This document shows positions 55,324 through 63,785 of a DNA stretch of 64,000 nucleotides, one piece after another (position 1 is the stretch's first letter; the number at the start of each line of letters is the position of its first letter). The notes below the pieces were generated by a model. It did no database searches and had not been told where the DNA came from. It worked only from the letters and a program-made list of their open reading frames with translations. The stretch spans positions 2,170,001 to 2,234,000 of the forward strand of contig NZ_CP096040.1 of the NCBI RefSeq assembly GCF_023935105.1, given 5' to 3'. This DNA comes from Caulobacter segnis (GTDB taxonomy: Bacteria > Pseudomonadota > Alphaproteobacteria > Caulobacterales > Caulobacteraceae). The position numbers were made by a program, and so were the translations under genes.

Positions 55324-57096
55324 ATGAAGCTTCAGATGAAGTCTCCGCTCGAAATCCTCCAGCCGCTGGGCCGAGCCCTGATGCTGCCGATCGCGGTGCT
55401 GCCGGTGGCGGGGCTGCTGCTGCGCCTGGGCCAGCCGGATCTCCTGAACATCGGCTTCATCGCCGCGGCCGGTGACGCGATCTTCTCCAACCTCGGCCTC
55501 CTCTTCGCCATCGGCGTGGCCGTGGGCCTGGCGCGTGAGAACAACGGCGCGGCCGGCCTGGCCGGGGTGGTCTGCTTCCTGATCGCCAGCGAAGGGGCCA
55601 AGGCCCTGCTGCACGTCCCGGCCGAGGTCACCGCCCATCTCGTCAAGGATCATGCCGACCTGGCGGGCGCGGCCTACAAGGCCAAGGCGCTGGCCAAGCT
55701 CAGCGTGCCGATCGGCATCCTGTCGGGGGTGATCGCGGGGCTGTTCTATAACCGCTTTTCCGGCTTCAAGCTGCCCGAGTACCTGGCCTTCTTCAGCGGC
55801 CGGCGCTTCGTGCCGATCGTCTCGGGCCTGGCGGGCCTTGTCATGGCCGTGCTGATCGGCTGGGGCTATGACGGCATCAACGGCGGCGTCGACGCGGCCA
55901 GCCGCGCCATCGTCGGCTCGGGCGAGCTGGGCCTGCTGGTCTACGGCTTCCTCAACCGCATCCTGATCGTCACCGGCCTGCACCACATCCTCAACAACAT
56001 CGCCTGGTTCGTGGTGGGCGACTTCCACGGCGCCACCGGCGATCTGCGCCGCTTCTTCGCGGGCGATCCCGCCGCCGGCGGGTTCATGAGCGGCTTCTTC
56101 CCGGTGATGATGTTCGGCCTGCCGGCCGCGTGCCTGGCCATGTACCACACCGCCAAGCCCGACAGGCGCAAGGCCGTGGGCGGCATGCTGGTCTCCCTGG
56201 CCCTGACCTCGTTCCTGACCGGGGTGACCGAGCCGATCGAGTTCTCGTTCATGTTCCTGGCCCCGGCGCTCTACGCCGTGCACGCGGTGCTGACCGGGGT
56301 GTCGATGGCCCTGATGAACGCCCTGTCCGTCAAGCTGGGCTTCACCTTCTCGGCGGGGCTGTTCGACTATGTGCTCAACTTCGGCAAGGCCACCCGTCCG
56401 CTGTGGCTGCTGCCGATCGGGGCGGTCTATGCGGCGGTCTATTACGGCCTCTTCCGGGTCTTCATCACCCGCTTCGACCTGAAGACCCCCGGCCGCGAGG
56501 ACGACGACGTCGTCGCGCCGCAAGCGGTGGCCACCGGCGGCGGGCGCGGGGCCGACTTCGTCCAGGCCCTGGGCGGGGCGGCCAACCTCGTCAGCGTCGA
56601 CGCCTGCACCACCCGCCTGCGCCTGATCGTCGCCGACCAGGGTGTCGTCAGCGAGCCGGCGCTCAAGGCCCTGGGCGCGCGCGGCGTCGTCAAGCCCTCC
56701 GACAAGGCGCTGCAGGTGGTGCTGGGCCCCATCGCCGACGCCGTCGCCGGCGAGATCCGCGCGGCCATGGGCGTCACGCCGGCCCCGGCGGCCAGGCCCG
56801 CCGCCACCACGGTCGTCATGCCGGCCAAGCCCGCGCCGTCCATCCTGCCCACAGTCGAGGACGACCAAAAGGCCCAGGCCCTGGTCGCCGCCCTCGGCGG
56901 CCCGGCCAACCTGCGCCAGGTGGGGACCTGCTCCAGCCGCCTGCGCATCGTCGTCGCCGACCCCGCCGCCGTCGATGAACCGGCCCTCCACGCCGCCGGC
57001 CTGCGCGGCCTCGTCCGCGTCGGCGGCCATGCCCTCCACATCGTCCTGGGCCCCAGCGCCGAACGCGTCGCCGAAGCCATCAAGGGGATCGGGTAG
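55324..57096 (+). CDS. nagE: PTS N-acetylglucosamine permease, EIIC-EIIB-EIIB
   Basis: Inner-membrane permease of 590 residues starting five bases after the previous stop. EIIC about 10-385 (PIAVLPVAGLLLRLG, GLHHILNNIAWF, GVTEPIEFSFMFLAP). Then EIIB about 405-482 with phospho-acceptor C428 in SVDACTTRLRL, an alanine/proline linker, and a second EIIB-like domain about 513-590 with C536 in VGTCSSRLRI. Imports and phosphorylates GlcNAc to GlcNAc-6-phosphate for NagA. The two EIIB domains are unusual; both keep the cysteine. Confidence 0.92.
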   Translation: MKLQMKSPLEILQPLGRALMLPIAVLPVAGLLLRLGQPDLLNIGFIAAAGDAIFSNLGLLFAIGVAVGLARENNGAAGLAGVVCFLIASEGAKALLHVPAEVTAHLVKDHADLAGAAYKAKALAKLSVPIGILSGVIAGLFYNRFSGFKLPEYLAFFSGRRFVPIVSGLAGLVMAVLIGWGYDGINGGVDAASRAIVGSGELGLLVYGFLNRILIVTGLHHILNNIAWFVVGDFHGATGDLRRFFAGDPAAGGFMSGFFPVMMFGLPAACLAMYHTAKPDRRKAVGGMLVSLALTSFLTGVTEPIEFSFMFLAPALYAVHAVLTGVSMALMNALSVKLGFTFSAGLFDYVLNFGKATRPLWLLPIGAVYAAVYYGLFRVFITRFDLKTPGREDDDVVAPQAVATGGGRGADFVQALGGAANLVSVDACTTRLRLIVADQGVVSEPALKALGARGVVKPSDKALQVVLGPIADAVAGEIRAAMGVTPAPAARPAATTVVMPAKPAPSILPTVEDDQKAQALVAALGGPANLRQVGTCSSRLRIVVADPAAVDEPALHAAGLRGLVRVGGHALHIVLGPSAERVAEAIKGIG

Positions 57097-57197
57097 GGCG
57101 AGCGCTCACCCTTGGGGAGAGGGGCGTCGCGCACGCTCTCGCCCTGGCTGCGATCGGCTTGGATCGAGGGGCGAGGTGGTCGCAAAAAAGGCATTAA

Positions 57198-57211
57198 ATT
57201 GGTATTACAAT
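57198..57211 (+). promoter_or_regulatory. Candidate GntR operator upstream of the receptor
   Basis: ATTG-GTATTA-CAAT is an inverted repeat containing ATTGGTAT, the octamer also found upstream of nagR. It lies about 290 bp before the receptor start, so a long leader would follow the promoter. Confidence 0.5.
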
Positions 57212-57502
57212 CGGGATTGACGGGAGGCGCGAAATGGGCGCTAAATAATTAAAACAACATAATAAATCCGACCTTCGGAAAACAAGGGTCGGGTTAGCCC
57301 GAATCCTGAGCTGCCTAAGGATCAGACGCCTTATAAAAGTTCAGAGAAATAAGCGACTTAGAGTGTTCGTTGGCTTGGTCCAACGCCTTATACGTCTCTC
57401 CGTATGCAGTCCGGAGAGGTACTTGAATGGTCTGCTTCATGCTTATCGGCGAGGCGTTGCAGCGTCCTCGCGCCTAAAGGTTCAAAAAAGGGGGATAACA
57501 AG
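57212..57502 (+). other. AT-richer structured leader before the GlcNAc-locus receptor
   Basis: No gene is seen. Inverted repeats suggest RNA hairpins: GTTGG/CCAAC around 57368-57383, CTCTCCG/CGGAGAG around 57394-57419, and GCGAGG/CCTCGC around 57449-57471. The first part is much more AT-rich than its surroundings. An open frame from 57404 runs into the receptor gene but lacks a ribosome site. The stretch may be a 5' untranslated region that controls receptor synthesis. Confidence 0.4.
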
Positions 57503-60181
57503 ATGATCGAACAGAAGAATCCGGCTTCCGCCACGCGCGGTCGCCACAAGGCTTTCGCCCTGGCCCTGTTGGCCGGCGCCTGCTTCGCCGACGCCGCCCT
57601 GGCCCAGACCGCTCCGGCTCCCGCGGCCGAGTCGGTCGACGAGGTCGTGGTCACCGCCTTCCGCAAGAGCCTGGCGACCGCCCTCGAGACCAAGCGCAAG
57701 GACATCCGCGTTTCGGACGGCATCTCGTCCGAGGACATCGGCAAGTTCCCGTCGGAAAACATCGCCGAAGCCATCCAGCGCATTCCGGGCGTCCAGATCT
57801 CGAACATCAACGGCCGGGGCTCGACGATCAGCATCCGGGGCCTGGGCCCGCAATACGCCCTGACCACGGTCAACGGCCAGGCGTTCAAGAGCTCGAACTT
57901 CACCGACGGCTTCCGCTACGACGTCATCCAGACCGAGCTGGCCTCGGGCATCCAGGTCTACAAGTCGCCCACCGCCGACATGGACGCCGGCGGCCTGGCC
58001 GGCACGGTCAATATCGACACCGTCCATCCGTTCGACGTGAAGGGCCGCCAGCTGATCCTGGCCGGCAAGCTGCAGAAGCAGGACCTGATCGGCGGCGACC
58101 CGACCGGCAAGTACGGCCTGACCTATGTCGACCACTTCTTCGACGGCAAGCTCGGCGTGTTCCTGGGCGGCGGCTATCAGGAGCTGAAGGACCGCGGCGA
58201 CTATCTGTGGATGGACCGCTGGACCGTCGCCAATGGCACCTACACCCCGGCTCGCCTGCGCTATCGCCGCATCGATCGCGAGACCAAGCGCTCGATGATC
58301 AACGGCGCGCTGCAGTTCAAGCCGACCAGCGACCTGCAGGTCGACGTGATCGCGACCTACGCCAAGGACAAGACGACCCAGGACATCCACCAGCAGGTCT
58401 TCCTGTTCACGACGCCGTCGGCCTCGAACGTCGTGCCGATCACGGTGACCAACGGCACCGCGACCAAGGTGCAGGTGAACAACTTCCGGCTGGAGAACAA
58501 CCACCAGTTCGAGAACCGGCCGCAGTCGACCGGCGCCCTGACGGGCAACATCCACTACACCGGCCTCGAGAACTGGGACTTCAAGGCGGTCGGCCACTAT
58601 TCGCGCGGCAGCGCGCAGCATAACGAAGAGGCCGCGATCCTGGGGATCAACATCCCCAGCGCCACGGTCGACATCAGCAACCCGAAGAACATCGTCTTCA
58701 CGACGTCGACGGCGCTGACCGATACGGCCCAGTACAATACGGCTACCCTGATCCGGAACACCTATCCGAACGGCGCCTATCGCACGATCGACTCCTACGA
58801 GGACGCCGGCCAGTTCGACGCCAAGCGCTACACCGACTTCGGGATCCTCGAGTCCGTCGCCGTCGGCGCCAAGATCCGCAAGGAAGTGCTCAAGCGCTAC
58901 GTGGTCCGCAAGGACGGCCAGAACACCATTCCGGCCTCGTACTCGCCGACCATGGCCGCCACCGGCATCGCCATCACCAACTTCCTGGACGGCGACATGA
59001 CCTTGCCGGCCGCCTGGGTGTCGCCGAACCTCGACGTCTATCGCGCCGCGCTGAAGGCCCAGGGCGTTTCGATCTACGAAGCCTTCGACCCGGCCGGCAG
59101 CTTCCGCGTCGAGCGTGAGCTGACCTCGTTCTACGCCATGGCCAATCTGAAGGGCGAGGTGCTGTCCAAGACCTTCCGCGGCAATGTCGGCGTGCGCAGC
59201 GAAAGCACCGACCAGACCGTGAAGGGCTATATAGGCGGCGCCGCCAACCCGCAGAACACTGAAGTGAAGCTGGTCGCCGGCAACTACACGACCAAGAAGT
59301 CCTACGACAACATCCTGCCGTCGGCGAACTTCAGCGTCGACCTGACCGACAACCTGCTGCTGCGCGTCGCCGCGGCCAAGGTGCTGGTGCGTCCGATCAT
59401 CGACTCCAACAACCAGCTGGCCACCACGGTGACCACCTCGACGGACACCACCGGCCACAAGGTCAACACGATCTCGATCGGTCAGGGCGACCTGAACCCG
59501 ATGACCGCCAACCAGCTGGATGTCAGCCTGGAGTGGTACTACGGTCAGGGCAACGGCCTGTCGGCGGGCTTCTTCTCGAAGAAGGTCAAGAACGGCGTCT
59601 TCACCCAACTGGTCTGCCCGACCGCGTACGAGGGCACGGCGCTGAGCAAGGACGCCAGCGGCGTCTGCGTCTCGGCCGCGGGTGACACCTATTCGATCAC
59701 CCAGAGCTTCAACGACGCCCGCACGGTCGACATCCACGGCTACGAGCTGAACTGGCAACAGTCGTTCGACGCCTGGCTGCCGATCAACGGTTTCGGCCTG
59801 ATCGCCAACTACACCCACGTGAACCCGGCGACCTCGACGACCGGCTTCCGTCTGGCGAACCTGTCGGAGCATACCGCCAACGGCACGGTGTACTGGGAAA
59901 ACCAGACTTTCAGCGCCCGCCTGTCCGCCAACTACCGCAGCGCCTATGACCAGACCTCGGTGGAGAGCTTCTTCTCCGGGCCGCTTGGCCACACGGTCGC
60001 CGCGCGGACCCAGTTCGACCTGAACCTGGGCTACAACTTCAACGAACACCTGAGCTTCGCATTCGCGGCGATGAACATCAACAACGCGCAGGAGAAGGCC
60101 TACCTCGGCAACTCCAGCCGCTGGCAGATGTCGTCGGCCACGGGCCCCAGCTACTACCTCTCGTTCCAATACAAGATGTAG
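57503..60181 (+). CDS. TonB-dependent receptor of the GlcNAc locus
   Basis: Outer-membrane receptor of 892 residues, class with an N-terminal plug containing SVDEVVVTAFRKSLATALETKR, SEDIGKFPSENIAEAIQRIPGV, RGLGPQYALTTVNGQ and SPTADMDAGGLAGTVNIDT, and a large barrel ending YYLSFQYKM. Signal peptide RHKAFALALLAGACFADAALAQ follows a 14-residue basic lead. ATG 57503 has AAGGGGGA upstream. It probably brings in GlcNAc-containing oligosaccharides for the GH89 enzyme and PTS encoded around it; the exact glycan is not known. Confidence 0.9.
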   Translation: MIEQKNPASATRGRHKAFALALLAGACFADAALAQTAPAPAAESVDEVVVTAFRKSLATALETKRKDIRVSDGISSEDIGKFPSENIAEAIQRIPGVQISNINGRGSTISIRGLGPQYALTTVNGQAFKSSNFTDGFRYDVIQTELASGIQVYKSPTADMDAGGLAGTVNIDTVHPFDVKGRQLILAGKLQKQDLIGGDPTGKYGLTYVDHFFDGKLGVFLGGGYQELKDRGDYLWMDRWTVANGTYTPARLRYRRIDRETKRSMINGALQFKPTSDLQVDVIATYAKDKTTQDIHQQVFLFTTPSASNVVPITVTNGTATKVQVNNFRLENNHQFENRPQSTGALTGNIHYTGLENWDFKAVGHYSRGSAQHNEEAAILGINIPSATVDISNPKNIVFTTSTALTDTAQYNTATLIRNTYPNGAYRTIDSYEDAGQFDAKRYTDFGILESVAVGAKIRKEVLKRYVVRKDGQNTIPASYSPTMAATGIAITNFLDGDMTLPAAWVSPNLDVYRAALKAQGVSIYEAFDPAGSFRVERELTSFYAMANLKGEVLSKTFRGNVGVRSESTDQTVKGYIGGAANPQNTEVKLVAGNYTTKKSYDNILPSANFSVDLTDNLLLRVAAAKVLVRPIIDSNNQLATTVTTSTDTTGHKVNTISIGQGDLNPMTANQLDVSLEWYYGQGNGLSAGFFSKKVKNGVFTQLVCPTAYEGTALSKDASGVCVSAAGDTYSITQSFNDARTVDIHGYELNWQQSFDAWLPINGFGLIANYTHVNPATSTTGFRLANLSEHTANGTVYWENQTFSARLSANYRSAYDQTSVESFFSGPLGHTVAARTQFDLNLGYNFNEHLSFAFAAMNINNAQEKAYLGNSSRWQMSSATGPSYYLSFQYKM

Positions 60182-60231
60182 CGACTTCGGCGCGGCGCCC
60201 GCGTCCTCCCTTTGGCGCCGTGTCCTCCCCG

Positions 60232-60317
60232 GGTCCCGCCGCCGCTCCACCGGAGCGCGCGGGACCTTTTCTCCTGGCGCCCGCCGCTCCATTCTCCTGA
60301 GCGGCGGGCGTCCTTTT
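60232..60317 (+). terminator. Tandem intrinsic terminators after the receptor gene
   Basis: First hairpin: GGTCCCGC (60232-60239) with GCGGGACC (60259-60266), then TTTT. Second: CGCCCGCCGCTC (60278-60289) with GAGCGGCGGGCG (60299-60310), then TCCTTTT. Both stems are perfect. The next gene starts only 31 bp beyond. Confidence 0.8.
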
Positions 60318-60348
60318 CGCAAGATTCCTTCCTGAGACCTCGAGGCCG

Positions 60349-62643
60349 ATGACCGCAGACCTGAACCGACGCCAGGCGCTGGTCGCCGCGATCGCCGCCG
60401 CCGCCGCGCCGTCCGCCTTCGCCGCCAGCCCGGCCAGCGGAACCGCCGCCGCGAAGGCCAGCCTGGATCGTCTGTTCGGCAAGCGTCTGGCCGGCGCGGC
60501 CCTGACCCTCAAGTCTGGCGCGGGGCAGCCCTGGTATTCGGTGACCGGCAAGGGCGGCCAGGTCGCGATCGCCGGCGACAGTCCCGTGGCCTTGGTTCGC
60601 GGGGCCTATGCCTATCTGCGCCAGGCGGGTCTGGCCCATGTCAGCTGGGAAGGCGACCGGGTCGCCCAGGGCGGCGTCTTGCCCGCCGTCGCCACCGGAA
60701 AGGTCGAGACCCCGTTCCGCCACCGCGCCTATCTCAACACCTGCACCTACGGCTACACGACCCCCTGGTGGGGTTGGAAGCGCTGGACGCGCGAGATCGA
60801 CTGGATGGCGGCGCACGGCGTCGACATGCCGCTGGCCATGGAAGGCCAGGAATATGTCTGGCGGGCCCTGTGGCGCGAGTTCGGCCTGAGCGAGGCCGAG
60901 CTGGCCGACTATTTCTCCGGTCCCGCTTTCACGCCCTGGCACCGCATGGGCAATATCGAGGGCTATCGCGCGCCGCTGCCCACCAACTGGATCGACAAGA
61001 AGAAGACCCTGCAGACCCAGATCCTGGGCCGCATGCGGTCGCTGGGCATGACCCCGATCCTGCCGGCGTTCGGCGGCTACGTGCCCAAGGCCTTCGCCCA
61101 GAAGAACCCCAAGGCCCGCATCTACCGCATGCGGCCGTGGGAGGGCTTCCACGAGACCTACTGGCTGGATCCGGCCGACCCGCTGTTCGCCAGGATCGCG
61201 GGCCGGTTCCTGGCGCTGTACACCCAGACCTACGGGACCGGGACCTACTACCTGGCCGACTCGTTCAACGAGATGCTGCCGCCGATCAACGCCGACGGGG
61301 CCGACGCCCGCGACGCGGCCTATGGCGACGGGACGGCCAACACGGCGGCGACCAAGACCAAGGTCGAGGTCGATCCGGCCCTGAAGGCCCAGCGCCTGGC
61401 GGCCTACGGCAAGGCGATCTACGACTCGATCCGCCAGGCGCGGCCTGACGCGGTGTGGGTGATGCAGGGCTGGCTGTTCGGCGCCGACAGCCACTTCTGG
61501 GACCCGGCGGCGATCTCGGCCTATCTGAGCCGGGTTCCCGACGACAAGCTGATGATCCTGGACATCGGCAACGACCGCTATCCGGCGGTGTGGAAGAACG
61601 CCAAGGCCTTCGGCGGCAAGCCTTGGATCTATGGCTATGTCCATAACTACGGCGGCAGCAATCCGGTCTATGGCGACCTAGACTACTACCGCCAGGACAT
61701 TCCGGGCATCGCGGCCAATCCCGACAAGGGCAAGCTGGCCGGGTTCGGCATGTTCCCCGAGGGGCTGCACAACAACTCGATCGTCTACGAGGCGGTCTAC
61801 GACCTGGCCTGGGGCGCGGGGCAGGATAGCACGGCGGCCTGGCTGTCGACCTACGCCCGCTCGCGCTATGGCGAGACGACGCCGCAGCTGGACGCGGCCA
61901 TGGGCCTGCTGGTCCAGGGCGCCTATTCGACCCGCTACTGGTCGCCGCGCTGGTGGAAGAGCAAGGCCGGGGCCTATCTGTTCTTCAAGCGGCCGACGGC
62001 CGGCGTCGCCGACTTCCCGGCCCATCCGGGCGACCGCGCCAAGCTGGACGCGGCCGTGCGGGCGTTGACGGCCCAGGCCGACGCCTATGCCGACCAGCCG
62101 CTGTTCGTGCTGGATTTGGTCGACGCGACGCGGCATCTGGCCAGCCTGGAGATCGATGACCAACTGCAAATCGCCGTGGCCGCCTATCGCGCTGGCGATG
62201 TCGCCGCCGGCGATCGCGCGCGGGCGCGGATCGAGGCGTTGGCGCTGCGGATCGACGCGCTGCTGGGCGTCCAGCCCGAGACCCTGGCGACCTGGATCGA
62301 CGACGCCAAGGCGTATGGCGACACCCCGGCCGACGCGGCCGCCTATGTCGCCAACGCCAAGGCCCAGGTCACGGTGTGGGGTGGGGAGGGCAACCTCAAC
62401 GACTACGCCTCCAAGGCCTGGCAGGGGCTGTATCGCGACTTCTACCTGCCGCGCTGGTCGCGGTTCCTCGACGCGCTGAAGGCGGCCGGGACGGGGGCGT
62501 TCGACGAGGCGGCGGTCACCAAGGACGGCATCGCCTGGGAACGCGCCTGGGTCGCCGCCGACAGCGTCTATCGGCGCGAGCCGCCCGCCGATCCCGTCGC
62601 CGGGGTCAGGGGGCTGATCGCGCGCCTGGACCAAGCCCACTAG
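60349..62643 (+). CDS. GH89 alpha-N-acetylglucosaminidase
   Basis: Releases terminal alpha-linked GlcNAc. The 764-residue protein starts with a twin-arginine-like export signal (NRRQALVAAIAAAAAPSAFA). The family core matches human NAGLU: RHRAYLNTCTYGYTTPWW, the acid/base glutamate E308 in LADSFNEMLPP, and the probable nucleophile E471 in GFGMFPEGLHNNSIVYE. The length is normal for the family. It lies between the GlcNAc-locus receptor and nagX, so its product would feed the PTS. Chitin would need beta-linked enzymes, so an alpha-GlcNAc glycan is the likely source. Confidence 0.92.
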   Translation: MTADLNRRQALVAAIAAAAAPSAFAASPASGTAAAKASLDRLFGKRLAGAALTLKSGAGQPWYSVTGKGGQVAIAGDSPVALVRGAYAYLRQAGLAHVSWEGDRVAQGGVLPAVATGKVETPFRHRAYLNTCTYGYTTPWWGWKRWTREIDWMAAHGVDMPLAMEGQEYVWRALWREFGLSEAELADYFSGPAFTPWHRMGNIEGYRAPLPTNWIDKKKTLQTQILGRMRSLGMTPILPAFGGYVPKAFAQKNPKARIYRMRPWEGFHETYWLDPADPLFARIAGRFLALYTQTYGTGTYYLADSFNEMLPPINADGADARDAAYGDGTANTAATKTKVEVDPALKAQRLAAYGKAIYDSIRQARPDAVWVMQGWLFGADSHFWDPAAISAYLSRVPDDKLMILDIGNDRYPAVWKNAKAFGGKPWIYGYVHNYGGSNPVYGDLDYYRQDIPGIAANPDKGKLAGFGMFPEGLHNNSIVYEAVYDLAWGAGQDSTAAWLSTYARSRYGETTPQLDAAMGLLVQGAYSTRYWSPRWWKSKAGAYLFFKRPTAGVADFPAHPGDRAKLDAAVRALTAQADAYADQPLFVLDLVDATRHLASLEIDDQLQIAVAAYRAGDVAAGDRARARIEALALRIDALLGVQPETLATWIDDAKAYGDTPADAAAYVANAKAQVTVWGGEGNLNDYASKAWQGLYRDFYLPRWSRFLDALKAAGTGAFDEAAVTKDGIAWERAWVAADSVYRREPPADPVAGVRGLIARLDQAH

Positions 62644-62667
62644 AAGAACACCAAAGGGGGGGAATGA

Positions 62668-63783
62668 ATGACCAAACCCGCGCGCTTCCTGTCCCTGGAT
62701 GTCTTCCGGGGACTGACGGTCTGCCTGATGATCGTCGTCAATACGATGGGGCCGGGCGCCAAGGCCTACACCCAGTTGGTGCATGCGCCATGGTTCGGGT
62801 TCACGGCGGCGGACGCGGTGTTTCCGTCGTTCCTGTTCGCGGTCGGCTGCTCGATGGCCTTCGCCTTCTCGCGGGCGATCCCGTTGGGCGAGTTCGCGGC
62901 CAAGGTGCTGCGGCGCGGGGCGCTGATCTTCTTGCTGGGTTTCCTGATGTACTGGTTCCCGTTCGTCCACAAGGTCGACGGGCACTGGGTCGGCAACCCG
63001 CTCTCAGAGACGCGGGTGTTGGGCGTGCTGCAGCGGATCGCGATCTGCTACGTGCTGGCCGCCTTCGCCGTTCGGTGGCTGTCGCCACGCTGGATCGTCG
63101 TGCTGTCGGCCGTGCTGCTGCTGGGCTACTGGGCGATCCTGATGGCCTTCGGCGATCCGGCCGCGCCGCTGTCCAAGCTGGGCAACGCCGGCACCCATCT
63201 GGACCTGTTGCTGATCGGCCAGAACCATCTCTATCGCAAGGATGGCGGCTTCGATCCCGAAGGCCTGCTGGGCGCGCTGCCGGCGACGGTCAACGTCCTG
63301 GCCGGCTACCTGGCAGCGCGCGTCCTGAAAGAGAATGTCGGCGACCGCAAGGCCGTGATCCGGATGGCCCTGGCCGGCGTCGTTCTGATCGCCGCCGCCC
63401 TGGCCTGGAACCCGGCGTTCCCGATCGCCAAGAAGCTGTGGACCGGCAGCTTCGTGCTGCTGACGGTCGGCATTGATCTGATCGTTCTGGCCGGGTTGAC
63501 CGTGCTGCTCGAGGGCAAGTCGCCGAACCCGGCGACGCGCTTCTTCCAGGTGTTCGGCCTCAATCCACTGGTGATCTACCTGTTCTCGGAACTGTTCGTC
63601 GTCGTCCTGAACATGATCGAGGTCGCGCCGGGCATGGGCGTCTATGGCTGGATCGGGATCCATGTCTTCCAGGCCCTGACGCCGGGCGCGCTGGGCTCGC
63701 TGCTGTGCGCGATCGCCTACATGCTGGTCTGTTGGCTGCTGGGCTATGTCATGGACCGTCGCGGCATCGTGGTGAAGCTGTGA
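62668..63783 (+). CDS. nagX: NagX-type membrane protein (heparan-alpha-glucosaminide acetyltransferase-like)
   Basis: Polytopic protein of 371 residues with about ten membrane segments. The start RFLSLDVFRGLTVCLMIVVNTMGPG and the later AADAVFPSFLFAVGCSMAFAFSRAIP identify the DUF5009/NagX group, distantly related to human HGSNAT. NagX is a usual member of GlcNAc gene sets, but its reaction is not established; transacetylation of glucosamine or transport are both proposed ideas. AGGGGGGG precedes the ATG, 24 bp after the GH89 stop. Confidence 0.88.
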   Translation: MTKPARFLSLDVFRGLTVCLMIVVNTMGPGAKAYTQLVHAPWFGFTAADAVFPSFLFAVGCSMAFAFSRAIPLGEFAAKVLRRGALIFLLGFLMYWFPFVHKVDGHWVGNPLSETRVLGVLQRIAICYVLAAFAVRWLSPRWIVVLSAVLLLGYWAILMAFGDPAAPLSKLGNAGTHLDLLLIGQNHLYRKDGGFDPEGLLGALPATVNVLAGYLAARVLKENVGDRKAVIRMALAGVVLIAAALAWNPAFPIAKKLWTGSFVLLTVGIDLIVLAGLTVLLEGKSPNPATRFFQVFGLNPLVIYLFSELFVVVLNMIEVAPGMGVYGWIGIHVFQALTPGALGSLLCAIAYMLVCWLLGYVMDRRGIVVKL

Positions 63784-63785
63784 GC

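Noticed and set aside
57482-60322. 946-codon minus-strand open frame
   Set aside because: Antisense to the GlcNAc-locus receptor, which has a signal peptide, plug and barrel.
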